A DNA stretch of 42,199 nt from Pyrinomonadaceae bacterium (GCA_013816505.1 JACDEG010000002.1:1-42199); one strand, 5' to 3'. Counted from the stretch's first letter, positions 9,086 through 17,832 are shown. Made by a program: numbers and translations. Notes: a model not told the origin generated them from the sequence alone.

Positions 9086-9247
9086 CTACGAAGTCTTGTT
9101 ACCGGTCTGTATGAAGTCCGGGTTATTCCCACCTTTAGGCGAAGTTCGTGTAATCTCGCGAATGTCCCCGTAGAGTATCAGTTGGGGCTTGTCATAAGGC
9201 TTTTTTACAACTTTCTCATTGACAGCTTTCTCATCTGGACCTCGCAC
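9086..9247 (-). CDS. Lasso peptide precursor (53 aa; not in supplied ORF track)
   Basis: Manual translation: MRGPDEKAVNEKVVKKPYDKPQLILYGDIREITRTSPKGGNNPDFIQTGNKTS*. GTG start with AGGGAG 10 nt upstream. Leader Y-xx-P-x-L-xxx-G-xxxxx-T. Lies directly between cyclase and kinase genes. Confidence 0.85.
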   Translation of the reverse strand: MRGPDEKAVNEKVVKKPYDKPQLILYGDIREITRTSPKGGNNPDFIQTGNKTS

Positions 9248-9263
9248 AGTATTCGTTCTCCCT

Positions 9264-11096
9264 CTAAGGTTTATAGTTGCTGCGGTGCCGCAACCAGTAA
9301 TTAAGACTGAGTGGATGCATGTTGATCCACATCTGATTGGGGTCTTTCTTCCCTGTGAGGCGCGGAATCAAATCTCTATTAACATATCTGGCAAGTTCTT
9401 GAGTGGGGTTGAAGTCATCCACCCAGTGAGAATCGCGATGCCGTAGAAGCTCCAAGATAGGGTCGCCTGCAAGGGGCGCCTTCGGGCGACAACGCACCGG
9501 CTCCGGCAAAATGTGGCGCATCGCGACACGTAACAGGTGTTTGTTTATGCACCAGGGGATTGGCGGAATTGCCAGCATGTAAATCATCAACCTGAGGTCG
9601 AAGAAAGGATGCCGGACTTCAATCGGTGTCGATGTTACGCCCGCATCATAGGTCTCAAAAAGCTTGGGCCAAAATGGTGCCGTGGTTAGTTGGTATCCTT
9701 CAGGTCGGAAGGGGTGAACCGGTGGCGGCTCCTTATTCAACTCTTCCCAACGCGCTCGCAAATCCAATCTTGCTTCAAGAGCTCTGGTAAACCAGACCGG
9801 GTATGGCGACTGCCAGGAACACTTATTGAGCCAGCGCTTCACTCGCGAGCGGAAGCCAAGCGGGGGTAATCGACCGTGCGATATGAGCTGGAGATACATG
9901 TCTGTAAGAAGCTGCCCGAAGTGCAGATGTTTCATTAAGAATGGAACGTATGAGGAAGAGCCGCGCAAGGCCGGGTCAGCTCCATAGCCGGACAATGCGA
10001 CGCGGCAGTGTGCTGCGACTTGCCGGTACTGGTCATTGACAACCGCTGCCGCAAACGGTTCATTTAAAGGCTCGGGTGTGCATAACTCAGGCTCACCCCA
10101 ACGCTCATAAAGCTTATAATCGTCAGCCGTCAAATAATGGATCGGGATGCCCAACTTCTGCGCCACCAGCCCTGAGTAGTGACGCTCCTGATCGGGAATC
10201 AATTTGTCGAAAACTACTGTGTAGGCTCGGAGGTCAAAGCTCGTAGATCGTTCGGATAGTATATCGTGAGCCGTCGCCGCTACCGCTGTAGAGTCAAGAC
10301 CGCCGCTCATGAGCACTCCCGTGCGTTGCGTGCGAAGCCGATCATCTACCGCCGTTCGTAATCGCTCAATAAAGCCTTCAACGTAATCCCCGGCCTTCGT
10401 ATACCGGATTTGCTTACCTGCGGGGGGCGTCCAGTAGCGGCCCAGGTGTGGCGACCCTCCCGACCAAGTCAGGGAATGCGCGGGCGGCAAGCGTCTGATG
10501 TCGGCGAAGGATGTGGTGGCCAGGTCTTGATTAAAACCCCAAAGCAGGAAATCGCCGACAGCCAGATCATTTAAAGCGTCTGAGACACCCGGGTGAATTC
10601 GTAAGCAATTCAGGGTATTGCTGATTATTAAGTGGCTTGCCACGTGAGCATAGTAAAACGGCTTCACCCCGAAGTGGTCGCGGGCACCGAATAAGCGTTG
10701 CCGCCACCCGTCCCATAGTACAAAAGCGAAGTCGCCGATCAAATGCTGAACACAGTCCTCGTCCCAAACGTGATAAGCGTGCAGGATAAGCTCGGCATCG
10801 GTGGCGGTCTTAAGACCGGCGCGTCCTTTGACCTCTAATTTTCGAATCAGCTCTGCCCTGCCATCGACACGCGCATCGCCGGTAATCCACACTTTGCCGT
10901 CCAGGCTACATGGCTGCCTCTCGTGCAGCGACTCCGTGGTCGTGCGCATCATCGTGTGTCCGAGGCCAACATGACCGTCGCACCAGATTTCCTGAGCGTC
11001 CGGCCCGCGAAAGGCCATGAAGTCGGTCATCCGCTGCAACAATGTCTGGTCAACGGGCGCGCCGTTGGTGTTGATTAATCCGACAATGCCACTCAC
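9264..11096 (-). CDS. Lasso peptide isopeptide-bond-forming cyclase (asparagine synthetase-like, C protein)
   Basis: MSGIVGLINTNG N-terminus (Ser2 instead of glutaminase Cys2), FRGPDAQEIW, GVLMSGGLDSTAVAATA ATP-pyrophosphatase motif. Adjacent to B1/B2. Confidence 0.9.
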   Translation of the reverse strand: MSGIVGLINTNGAPVDQTLLQRMTDFMAFRGPDAQEIWCDGHVGLGHTMMRTTTESLHERQPCSLDGKVWITGDARVDGRAELIRKLEVKGRAGLKTATDAELILHAYHVWDEDCVQHLIGDFAFVLWDGWRQRLFGARDHFGVKPFYYAHVASHLIISNTLNCLRIHPGVSDALNDLAVGDFLLWGFNQDLATTSFADIRRLPPAHSLTWSGGSPHLGRYWTPPAGKQIRYTKAGDYVEGFIERLRTAVDDRLRTQRTGVLMSGGLDSTAVAATAHDILSERSTSFDLRAYTVVFDKLIPDQERHYSGLVAQKLGIPIHYLTADDYKLYERWGEPELCTPEPLNEPFAAAVVNDQYRQVAAHCRVALSGYGADPALRGSSSYVPFLMKHLHFGQLLTDMYLQLISHGRLPPLGFRSRVKRWLNKCSWQSPYPVWFTRALEARLDLRARWEELNKEPPPVHPFRPEGYQLTTAPFWPKLFETYDAGVTSTPIEVRHPFFDLRLMIYMLAIPPIPWCINKHLLRVAMRHILPEPVRCRPKAPLAGDPILELLRHRDSHWVDDFNPTQELARYVNRDLIPRLTGKKDPNQMWINMHPLSLNYWLRHRSNYKP

Positions 11097-11578
11097 TGAA
11101 ATTTCTTTCCCGGTGCGATGTTATATTCGAAAGGCGTAAAGCGTTGGCGAACGTCGTCGCTATCGTTCAAGGCAACGCCTGCGAACTCGACCCACGCGTG
11201 TGCATCCAACCGCGCAGCATTTTTGCGTGCGCCGATGCAAAGATAGCTCCCGATCCCCTGGCGGCGCAGCAACCACCAGAGCACGAGCGACTGCGGAAGG
11301 CAGCTGGCGTGGTAAAAGCCATGCATAGCGGCTGCCCTGACCATTCTCGCAGTGATCTGCGCCCGCCGTAAAAGAGTCTCATCATGGTTGGCGCTTGAGG
11401 GCTTATCTACGGGCGCGAGCCTTGCCAGAGCGGATTGCCAACGCCTGAAACCCGACCGCCGGAGCGCGAGTGAACAGAGCGGCAGCAAAAGGAACGCCTG
11501 CGCAAGCAACCGGCGCTCTCGCCAGGATAAGCGCTGAAATTTTCCCCAGCTAGTCGCTGCTGATTTCGAGTATCCCAT
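11093..11578 (-). CDS. Lasso peptide biosynthesis B2 protein (transglutaminase-like leader protease)
   Basis: HASCLPQSLVLWWLLRRQGIGSYLCIGARKN...LDAHAWVEFAGVALND: Cys-His-Asp triad context. 4-nt overlap with the cyclase gene. Confidence 0.9.
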   Translation of the reverse strand: MGYSKSAATSWGKFQRLSWRERRLLAQAFLLLPLCSLALRRSGFRRWQSALARLAPVDKPSSANHDETLLRRAQITARMVRAAAMHGFYHASCLPQSLVLWWLLRRQGIGSYLCIGARKNAARLDAHAWVEFAGVALNDSDDVRQRFTPFEYNIAPGKKFQ

Positions 11579-11834
11579 GCTCCACCGACTTCTCGATCAG
11601 ATCATCCAAGTCGCGCCGGAGCGACTCGGCATCCACCTCATATTCACGCAGCAGCGTTTCATACGCGGCTTGAATTGACTCGCTCGTGGTAAGCACGGTC
11701 CACATCCGCGTACCTACGGCATCAAGCCCAAAGTAACACTCACTATTCAGGTTGAGAATGACAGACTCGTCACCGACGTGTGAGACGAGTATCTCAGTCG
11801 GTGATGAAACCGATGCTGCGAATGAGACTCTCAT
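11550..11834 (-). CDS. PqqD-family/lasso peptide B1 protein (RiPP recognition element)
   Basis: MRVSFAASVSSPTEILVSHVGDESVILNLNSECYFGLDAVGTRMWTVLTTSESIQAAYETLLREYEVDAESLRRDLDDLIEKSVEHGIL. Start placed at 11834, with GGAAGG upstream, rather than 11891. Confidence 0.9.
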   Translation of the reverse strand: MRVSFAASVSSPTEILVSHVGDESVILNLNSECYFGLDAVGTRMWTVLTTSESIQAAYETLLREYEVDAESLRRDLDDLIEKSVEHGILEISSD

Positions 11835-11914
11835 AACCGATTTCCTTCCGAGGAAATTTACCGTGTCTTGACTCGCTGCGACGCCCTTCAAATGACCTTC
11901 GGCAATTGAAGGTT

Positions 11915-13516
11915 TCAGCCTCTGGTCGTCATACGGTCAGCAAGCTGTTTGCTTGACGCCCGCGCCTCTTCTTCCCCTGCGCCAAGGATTCTTTCGGCGG
12001 CTTGCGCCATCTCGCGTTGGAATATGACGCAAAGGTAGTTGACATCAAGCAAAAGTCCGTCACCGCCCAATTCACGGTAAAGAGTGATGTGGCCCCACCT
12101 GGCGCTGTCAGTTGAAAGCGGGAGGAGCAGCGACCAGAACAGGCCAGAGCCGTTGATTTCGGAAGCCTCGATATCGCCGCGCTCCCACTCCCACCAGATC
12201 AGGCCATCACGCATTTGGGCGCCACGTAGGGACGACGCATTTATTTCGCGCGACAACGCCCGCTCTGTTCCGGCGTCATCGCTCCCGCCGCCAAGTTGCA
12301 CGACGGCGTAGACGAACTCGCTCAGTTCGAGCATCTGCCGCACGGCGGTGAAAAGCTCACTCAGAGCGGTGGCCTTCGACATCGCGCGGCTCGCGCGGCG
12401 CACGCGGATATTGTTAGCCACGCGGATGCGTCGCTCGGCCAGATTGCGCCTCATGCTGGCTTTGAATTCATCCACCTCATGATAACGAAGGCGCCCCACC
12501 GCAAACACCGCGGCGACGGCGACGACGAAGAGAATGAGTCCGGTCGCGCGCCCCGTCTCGCTGACGAAGAGCAGCGAGACGATTCCGAACAGCGCGCACA
12601 CGCCGTAGAGCACAAACACCACGCGCCTCTGTGACCAACCATGCGCCAGCAGCATGTGATGAATATGCTCGCGGTCGCCCTCGAACAGAGGCCGGCCGCT
12701 GATAAAGCGGCGCGCCAGAGCAACGCTGGTGTCAATCACGGGCAGCCCGAAGGCCAGGAGCGGAATCGCCACGGCGACGGCGGTCGAAGCCTTCTGCGTG
12801 CTCTGAACGGAAAGGGCCGCGAGCAGGAATCCAATGAACAGCGAACCGGAATCGCCGAGAAAGATCGAAGCCGGATTGAAGTTATAACGCAAGAATCCGA
12901 TCAACGCTCCTGCGAGCGCGAGAGTGACGACCGTCACCACGGGATGGTTGAGCATCAGCGACACCACGAGCATGACGAGGGAGGCGAAAAGCCCCGCGCC
13001 CGCCCCTAACCCGTCCATTCCATCAATCAAATTAAACGCGTTGCAGATGCCGACGACCCAGCAGATGGTGGCGGCAAAGCCCAAAATGGTGGGAAGCTCA
13101 AAAGAACCGACTATCGGCACCGACAGAGCCTCAATGCGACCACCCAAAACGTAAAAGAGCACTCCCGCCAGCGCTTGCGCGATGAACTTACCCCGCGCGC
13201 TCGCCTCACGCAGGTCGTCATACACGCCGAAGAGAAAGATCAGGATCGCGGGTATAAATATGGCGAGCAACTGAGCACCGTTTTTTCTCAGCGTGTCGGT
13301 CACTAAATTGTCAACCAACGGGAGCGTCGCCAGTGTTAGAGAGACGGAGGCGAAAACTGCCACGCCTCCCAGACGCGAGACGGCTTGGCGATGCATCCGC
13401 CGCTGGTCAAGTGGCTGATCCAGCCAGTCGAAGCGCTCACTGATGCGACGTATGATTGGCGTCAGCACGAGCGAGGTAAATGTCGCAATCACGAATAAGG
13501 TAAGAAATGTATTCAT
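11915..13516 (-). CDS. WecA/TagO-like undecaprenyl-phosphate glycosyl-1-phosphate transferase with C-terminal extension
   Basis: RMHRQAVSRLGGVAVF, FGVYDDLREA, NAFNLIDGMDGLGAG, SIFLGDSGSLFIGF, DREHIHHMLLAHGWSQRR. Confidence 0.9.
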   Translation of the reverse strand: MNTFLTLFVIATFTSLVLTPIIRRISERFDWLDQPLDQRRMHRQAVSRLGGVAVFASVSLTLATLPLVDNLVTDTLRKNGAQLLAIFIPAILIFLFGVYDDLREASARGKFIAQALAGVLFYVLGGRIEALSVPIVGSFELPTILGFAATICWVVGICNAFNLIDGMDGLGAGAGLFASLVMLVVSLMLNHPVVTVVTLALAGALIGFLRYNFNPASIFLGDSGSLFIGFLLAALSVQSTQKASTAVAVAIPLLAFGLPVIDTSVALARRFISGRPLFEGDREHIHHMLLAHGWSQRRVVFVLYGVCALFGIVSLLFVSETGRATGLILFVVAVAAVFAVGRLRYHEVDEFKASMRRNLAERRIRVANNIRVRRASRAMSKATALSELFTAVRQMLELSEFVYAVVQLGGGSDDAGTERALSREINASSLRGAQMRDGLIWWEWERGDIEASEINGSGLFWSLLLPLSTDSARWGHITLYRELGGDGLLLDVNYLCVIFQREMAQAAERILGAGEEEARASSKQLADRMTTRG

Positions 13517-13537
13517 GCGGAGGTTGGTTCGAGCGCC

Positions 13538-14788
13538 TCAGTCAGCCGGGATGCTCGCCGTATGACTTGGAGCAGCGTCCAGGCATTGCGCAAAAGTTTT
13601 CAGGTAAGAGTTGACGGCATGTGGCCGATCAAAACGTGTCTCAAAAAGTCTCCGCGCCGCAATTCCAAGCTCGGCAAGTCTGTCTCTGTGCAAAGCCCAC
13701 TCGCGAATGATTTGCGCCAGACGCATGCTGTCGCCCGAGGCGACACTCGCGCCGCAATTGTTCTCTACGACGAGGCGTGCGATATCGCTCCGCGGATCGC
13801 CGACGAACAGCACAGGGCGACCGGCAGCCAGAATGCCATACGTTTTGCTCGGCACGCTCAAGCCGGCGAGTCCGTCCGCCAACGTCACCAGGTGAGCATG
13901 ACCAGCCGCAAGGCTGTAAGGCAGAAGTTCACGCGGCTGGTAAGGCAACATCCGCACATTCGCGAGATTGTGATTGTCAATGAAAGTTTCGATTTCCGAA
14001 GCTCGCGTCCCGTCACCGATGAAGATGAATTGAATGCCAGGATCGTCGGCGAGTAGGCGCGCGGCTTCAAGCACGGTTGAAAACTCGTTTACGCGTCCGA
14101 GATTTCCCGAAAAGAGCACCACAAATGAATCTCGCAGGTTGTGCTCACCGGCGAAGGAAGTAACGCCGTCACCGAGTGGTTTGATTTTCGCTCCATCGGC
14201 CCAGTTATGGATCACGTCTATACGCGCACAGCAGTTGCTACCGATTTTCGCCCCGATGCGTTCGCGCATCCGCTCTCCGAGGACGATGATGCGGTCGGAG
14301 CGTCGCAGCACGAAGCGGCCCAGCGAGTCGAGCAGTCGCGTCAACGGATTTCCGGGCTGAAGCGCGCCAAGCGCGACGGCCACATCAGGGTAAACATCTT
14401 GTACGAGCGTGACGACTTTCATGCCGCGCGCGTGGCCGATGAGTAAAGCTAAGAGGCCGATGAGAGGTGGCGTGGTCAGCGCCATCAAGATGTCGTGCTG
14501 CGGTAACGTCAGCAATTTCCACGCGGCGCCGAGGTAAAAGGAGAGGTAATCCGAAAGCCGCCCCGCCACGCTGCGTTTTCCAAAACCCGTCGCCCACGCG
14601 CGTTCGATTTTCACTCCCCGATGCGCTTCGCGAGGCGCAAGACGCGTGCCTCCATTGTAGCGCCCGCGTCCGGAAAGCGCCGTCACTTCCACGCCTCTCT
14701 CGACGAGGCTCTCCGCCAGATCGGTCATCAACTGACTTGTCGCCGAGTGGTCCGGGTAGAAGAACTGGTTGAGAATGATGATGCGCAA
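13538..14788 (-). CDS. Glycosyltransferase family 4 (WbuB-like)
   Basis: MRIIILNQFFYPDHSATSQLMTDLAESL, VLFSGNLGRVNEFSTVLEAA, PSKTYGILAAGRPVLF. Confidence 0.85.
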   Translation of the reverse strand: MRIIILNQFFYPDHSATSQLMTDLAESLVERGVEVTALSGRGRYNGGTRLAPREAHRGVKIERAWATGFGKRSVAGRLSDYLSFYLGAAWKLLTLPQHDILMALTTPPLIGLLALLIGHARGMKVVTLVQDVYPDVAVALGALQPGNPLTRLLDSLGRFVLRRSDRIIVLGERMRERIGAKIGSNCCARIDVIHNWADGAKIKPLGDGVTSFAGEHNLRDSFVVLFSGNLGRVNEFSTVLEAARLLADDPGIQFIFIGDGTRASEIETFIDNHNLANVRMLPYQPRELLPYSLAAGHAHLVTLADGLAGLSVPSKTYGILAAGRPVLFVGDPRSDIARLVVENNCGASVASGDSMRLAQIIREWALHRDRLAELGIAARRLFETRFDRPHAVNSYLKTFAQCLDAAPSHTASIPAD

Positions 14789-14929
14789 TTTAATTTGCTG
14801 AATGGGAGGTCGGTATTAGGACCCAAAGCGAACGGATAGGATTAACGAGATCAGGTTGTGGTGGCTCGATGTGGCTTGCGGTCATCTCGGTCCGTCCGTT
14901 AATCCTGTCTCATGACCCAGTAACTCGAT

Positions 14930-16723
14930 TTAGGGAGTCGCACGACGAACCGCGTAGTTGCCCAGGTAGAGCACATCCATGCGGGTCTTCATAAAACAAT
15001 CAATAGCATGACGCGGCGTGCAGACTATCGGCTCATTCTCGTTGAAAGATGTGTTAAGCACGACGGGGACGCCGGTCAGTTCACCAAAATCGGAGATCAG
15101 TTGATAATACCGCGCGTTCACTTCACGCGTCACAGTCTGCAATCGTCCGGAGCCGTCGACGTGCGTCACCGCTGGGATTTCGGCCCGCTTCTCAGGTTTG
15201 ATCTGGTAAATCATCAACATCGTGGGCGCCGGGTGCGTCTGCTCGAAATAGTCGCCGACACGCTCTTCGAGAATTGAGGGGGCGAAGGGCCGGAACGGCT
15301 CACGCTTCTTGATTCGCTCGTTGAGAATGTCCTTCATCTCCGCGCGGCGAGGATCAACCACAATCGAGCGGTTGCCGAGCGCACGAGGGCCGAACTCCAT
15401 CCTTCCCTGAAACCATCCGACGACCGCGCCATCCGCCATGTCCTGCGCGGCGCGGCGCGTCACTTCACGGTCCGAGTAACTCTCATAGGCGAGGCCGCTT
15501 CTTTCAAGCTCGGCGTGAATCTCCTCATCGGAGAACTCCGGGCCGGTGTCAGCTCCTTTCATGACGAAGCTGCGCGGTTGACCGAGTAAGCCGTTGTAGA
15601 TTTGGTAACAGACGCCAACGGCAGTGCCGTTATCTCCCGCCGCTGGTTGCACGAAGACGCGCCGGAACGGGGTGTGCAAAAGAATCTTACCGTTCATCAC
15701 CGAATTCAGAGCGACTCCGCCGGATAGTCCAAGGTCGGTGAGGCCCGTCTTCTCGTGCAGGTGACGCAGGATATGAAAACCTACTTCTTCCAGGCGAAGC
15801 TGTAGGCTGGCGGCCATGTCACGCTCGCGGTCTGTGAGCGGCGCGTCTTTTTCGCGCGGCGGGCCGAATCGTTTCACGTACTCGTCCGAAAAAATCCGAC
15901 CGATCACGGGTGAGCCTTCCTCCCAGCTCATCTCGACGCCTTCCGCGTGGTGACGGAAGTAATCCAGATTGAGCCGAAAGCGCCCGCCCTCTTCCGCTCT
16001 GATCATGTCGCGAAACTCGTCCATGTAACGAGGCTTGCCGTATGGCGCCAGCCCCATGACTTTGCCTTCATCACCGTAGTGCGGGAACCCTAAGAATTGC
16101 GTGGTCGCCGTGTAGAGTATGCCCGTCGAGTGCGGGTACTCGACCTGCCCGAGCACATCGATGGAGTTGTCGTCACCGACGCCCCACATCGTCGAAATGA
16201 AATCGCCAAACCCATCTATGGATAGCAGCGCCGCGCGCTCGAACGGCGAAACATAGAAGGAACTCGCCAAATGCGCCCGGTGATGTTCGACGTTGTGGAA
16301 CTGCGCGCGGAGGCGGCTCTTCGGCACACCGAGACGTTTGGCAAGGTCTTCCTTCAGATCGCGGACTCGAGCCGTGTTGGCGAGGCGCTCAGCCACCGCC
16401 CCGAAAATACCACGCCCACTTCGACCCGCCTCTTCAGCGTCGGAGCGCCCGCCACTGCCCAAGTTCTTCGCCGCCCTGGTCGCGGCAAAAAGAATTTTCT
16501 TGTGCAAATGTGCTGATGGATCACGCGAGATTCCGACGTGATCGACCTCTTCGATAGAGATGCCGGCCCTTTTCAAGCAATAGCGAATAGATTCTGCCGG
16601 GAAACCGGCGCAATGCTTGAAACGATTAAAACGCTCTTCCTCTACAGCAGCGATCAGTTGCCCATCACGAACGATGGCCGCCGAGGCATCTCCGTGATAC
16701 GCATTAATGCCAAGAATGTACAT
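14930..16723 (-). CDS. Carbamoyltransferase (NodU/CmcH family)
   Basis: MYILGINAYHGDASAAIVRDGQLIAAVEEERFNR, HHRAHLASSFYVSPFERAALLSIDGFGD, GRMEFGPRALGNRSIVVDPR. Confidence 0.93.
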   Translation of the reverse strand: MYILGINAYHGDASAAIVRDGQLIAAVEEERFNRFKHCAGFPAESIRYCLKRAGISIEEVDHVGISRDPSAHLHKKILFAATRAAKNLGSGGRSDAEEAGRSGRGIFGAVAERLANTARVRDLKEDLAKRLGVPKSRLRAQFHNVEHHRAHLASSFYVSPFERAALLSIDGFGDFISTMWGVGDDNSIDVLGQVEYPHSTGILYTATTQFLGFPHYGDEGKVMGLAPYGKPRYMDEFRDMIRAEEGGRFRLNLDYFRHHAEGVEMSWEEGSPVIGRIFSDEYVKRFGPPREKDAPLTDRERDMAASLQLRLEEVGFHILRHLHEKTGLTDLGLSGGVALNSVMNGKILLHTPFRRVFVQPAAGDNGTAVGVCYQIYNGLLGQPRSFVMKGADTGPEFSDEEIHAELERSGLAYESYSDREVTRRAAQDMADGAVVGWFQGRMEFGPRALGNRSIVVDPRRAEMKDILNERIKKREPFRPFAPSILEERVGDYFEQTHPAPTMLMIYQIKPEKRAEIPAVTHVDGSGRLQTVTREVNARYYQLISDFGELTGVPVVLNTSFNENEPIVCTPRHAIDCFMKTRMDVLYLGNYAVRRATP

Positions 16724-16854
16724 GTCGTTTCTAATTCTCGAACTTTGAGCTTTCCGACACCAGTTACCAGCCTGATGTTACGCGTCGAAGAGGTCAGGTG
16801 TTGGATTTGACAATATGAAAGAAGATTTACTCGACCCTGCTATTGGTGATCAAT

Positions 16855-17832
16855 TCATTTTATCGGGAGCTTGTCAGACTTAAAGCTCTGCTTCCTGCTG
16901 CGGACAATGAGTGACCCGTAAGCAGAGGTTCGCGCGCCTTTTAATTTACGGTGAGGCGTAACGTCAGCAGCCTTTTGTAGCTCTTCAAGGCGCATATCTA
17001 TCACCAACCTAAACCAGAAAGCCTGTAAGAAGTGGAATATTCCACCTTCCTTACCATCAAGCATACCCAGCAAAATGATGTATCGATAAAAGAAGTAAGC
17101 GAATGGTCGGACGTAGAGCGGCAGGCGGTAGTATAGCGCTTTCAACCAGAGGATGCGTTGGTCGGGTGTTCCGAACAATCGCGGCTCGGTCTTCCAATTC
17201 GCACTCTCCTCGCGGCGCAATAGTTCTTCACGAGCAAACACGTCGGCGTAGCGCAAGTGCTTTTGCAGATAGAAAAGGATTTCGTTCTCCTTCAGGTTCT
17301 CTTCGACGATGGGCGACTTAAGCTTGCCAATTGCCCCGCGAACGTAGACGCGTGTGTCCGTCTCTTCCGCATCCAGTTCGCCGACCGAGCGGCGGAAAAG
17401 CTTGAGCATGTACTTGGACCCATACCCGCCGAAGCGAAGCGGTCGCCCGCGAAAAACCTGTTGCCGGCGCACGTAAAAGCCTTTCTCCGGAATTTCAGGT
17501 TTGGTGAAGAGCGTCCGCAGTTCATCTTTCAGCTCGCGTGTAAGCGCCTGATCAGCCTCTAAGATCATGACCCAGTCATTCCGGATAGGCAGATTATCCA
17601 AGCCCCACTGGTAGATCCACGGGATGATCTTACTGTGATCGTAAGGCAGATTAATGACCTCGGCGTAACGGCGGGCGATACTTACCGTCTCGTCCTCGCT
17701 CTCCGAATCTATGACGAAGATTTGATCTATCAAGCCGTGCGCGCTGTGCAGGCACTTCTCGATATTCGCTTCTTCGTTACGCGTCGGGACCAGCAGCGTA
17801 ATGGGTATCAAGCGCTCCTCCCTATCTTTCAT
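16855..17832 (-). CDS. Glycosyltransferase family 2
   Basis: PITLLVPTRNEEANIEKCLHSA, FVIDSESEDETVSIARRY, WVMILEADQAL. Confidence 0.85.
   Translation of the reverse strand: MKDREERLIPITLLVPTRNEEANIEKCLHSAHGLIDQIFVIDSESEDETVSIARRYAEVINLPYDHSKIIPWIYQWGLDNLPIRNDWVMILEADQALTRELKDELRTLFTKPEIPEKGFYVRRQQVFRGRPLRFGGYGSKYMLKLFRRSVGELDAEETDTRVYVRGAIGKLKSPIVEENLKENEILFYLQKHLRYADVFAREELLRREESANWKTEPRLFGTPDQRILWLKALYYRLPLYVRPFAYFFYRYIILLGMLDGKEGGIFHFLQAFWFRLVIDMRLEELQKAADVTPHRKLKGARTSAYGSLIVRSRKQSFKSDKLPIK

Noticed and set aside
9023-9446. Plus-strand ORFs 9023-9304 and 9219-9446 overlapping the precursor locus
   Set aside because: They run antisense to the cyclase, precursor and kinase genes, have no recognisable domain, and the minus strand precursor reading has a strong motif match
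12296-13154. Plus-strand ORFs within the WecA-like gene, and many similar antisense ORFs across the window
   Set aside because: Shadow ORFs in a GC-rich coding region; low complexity or atypical composition, and opposite to well-supported genes
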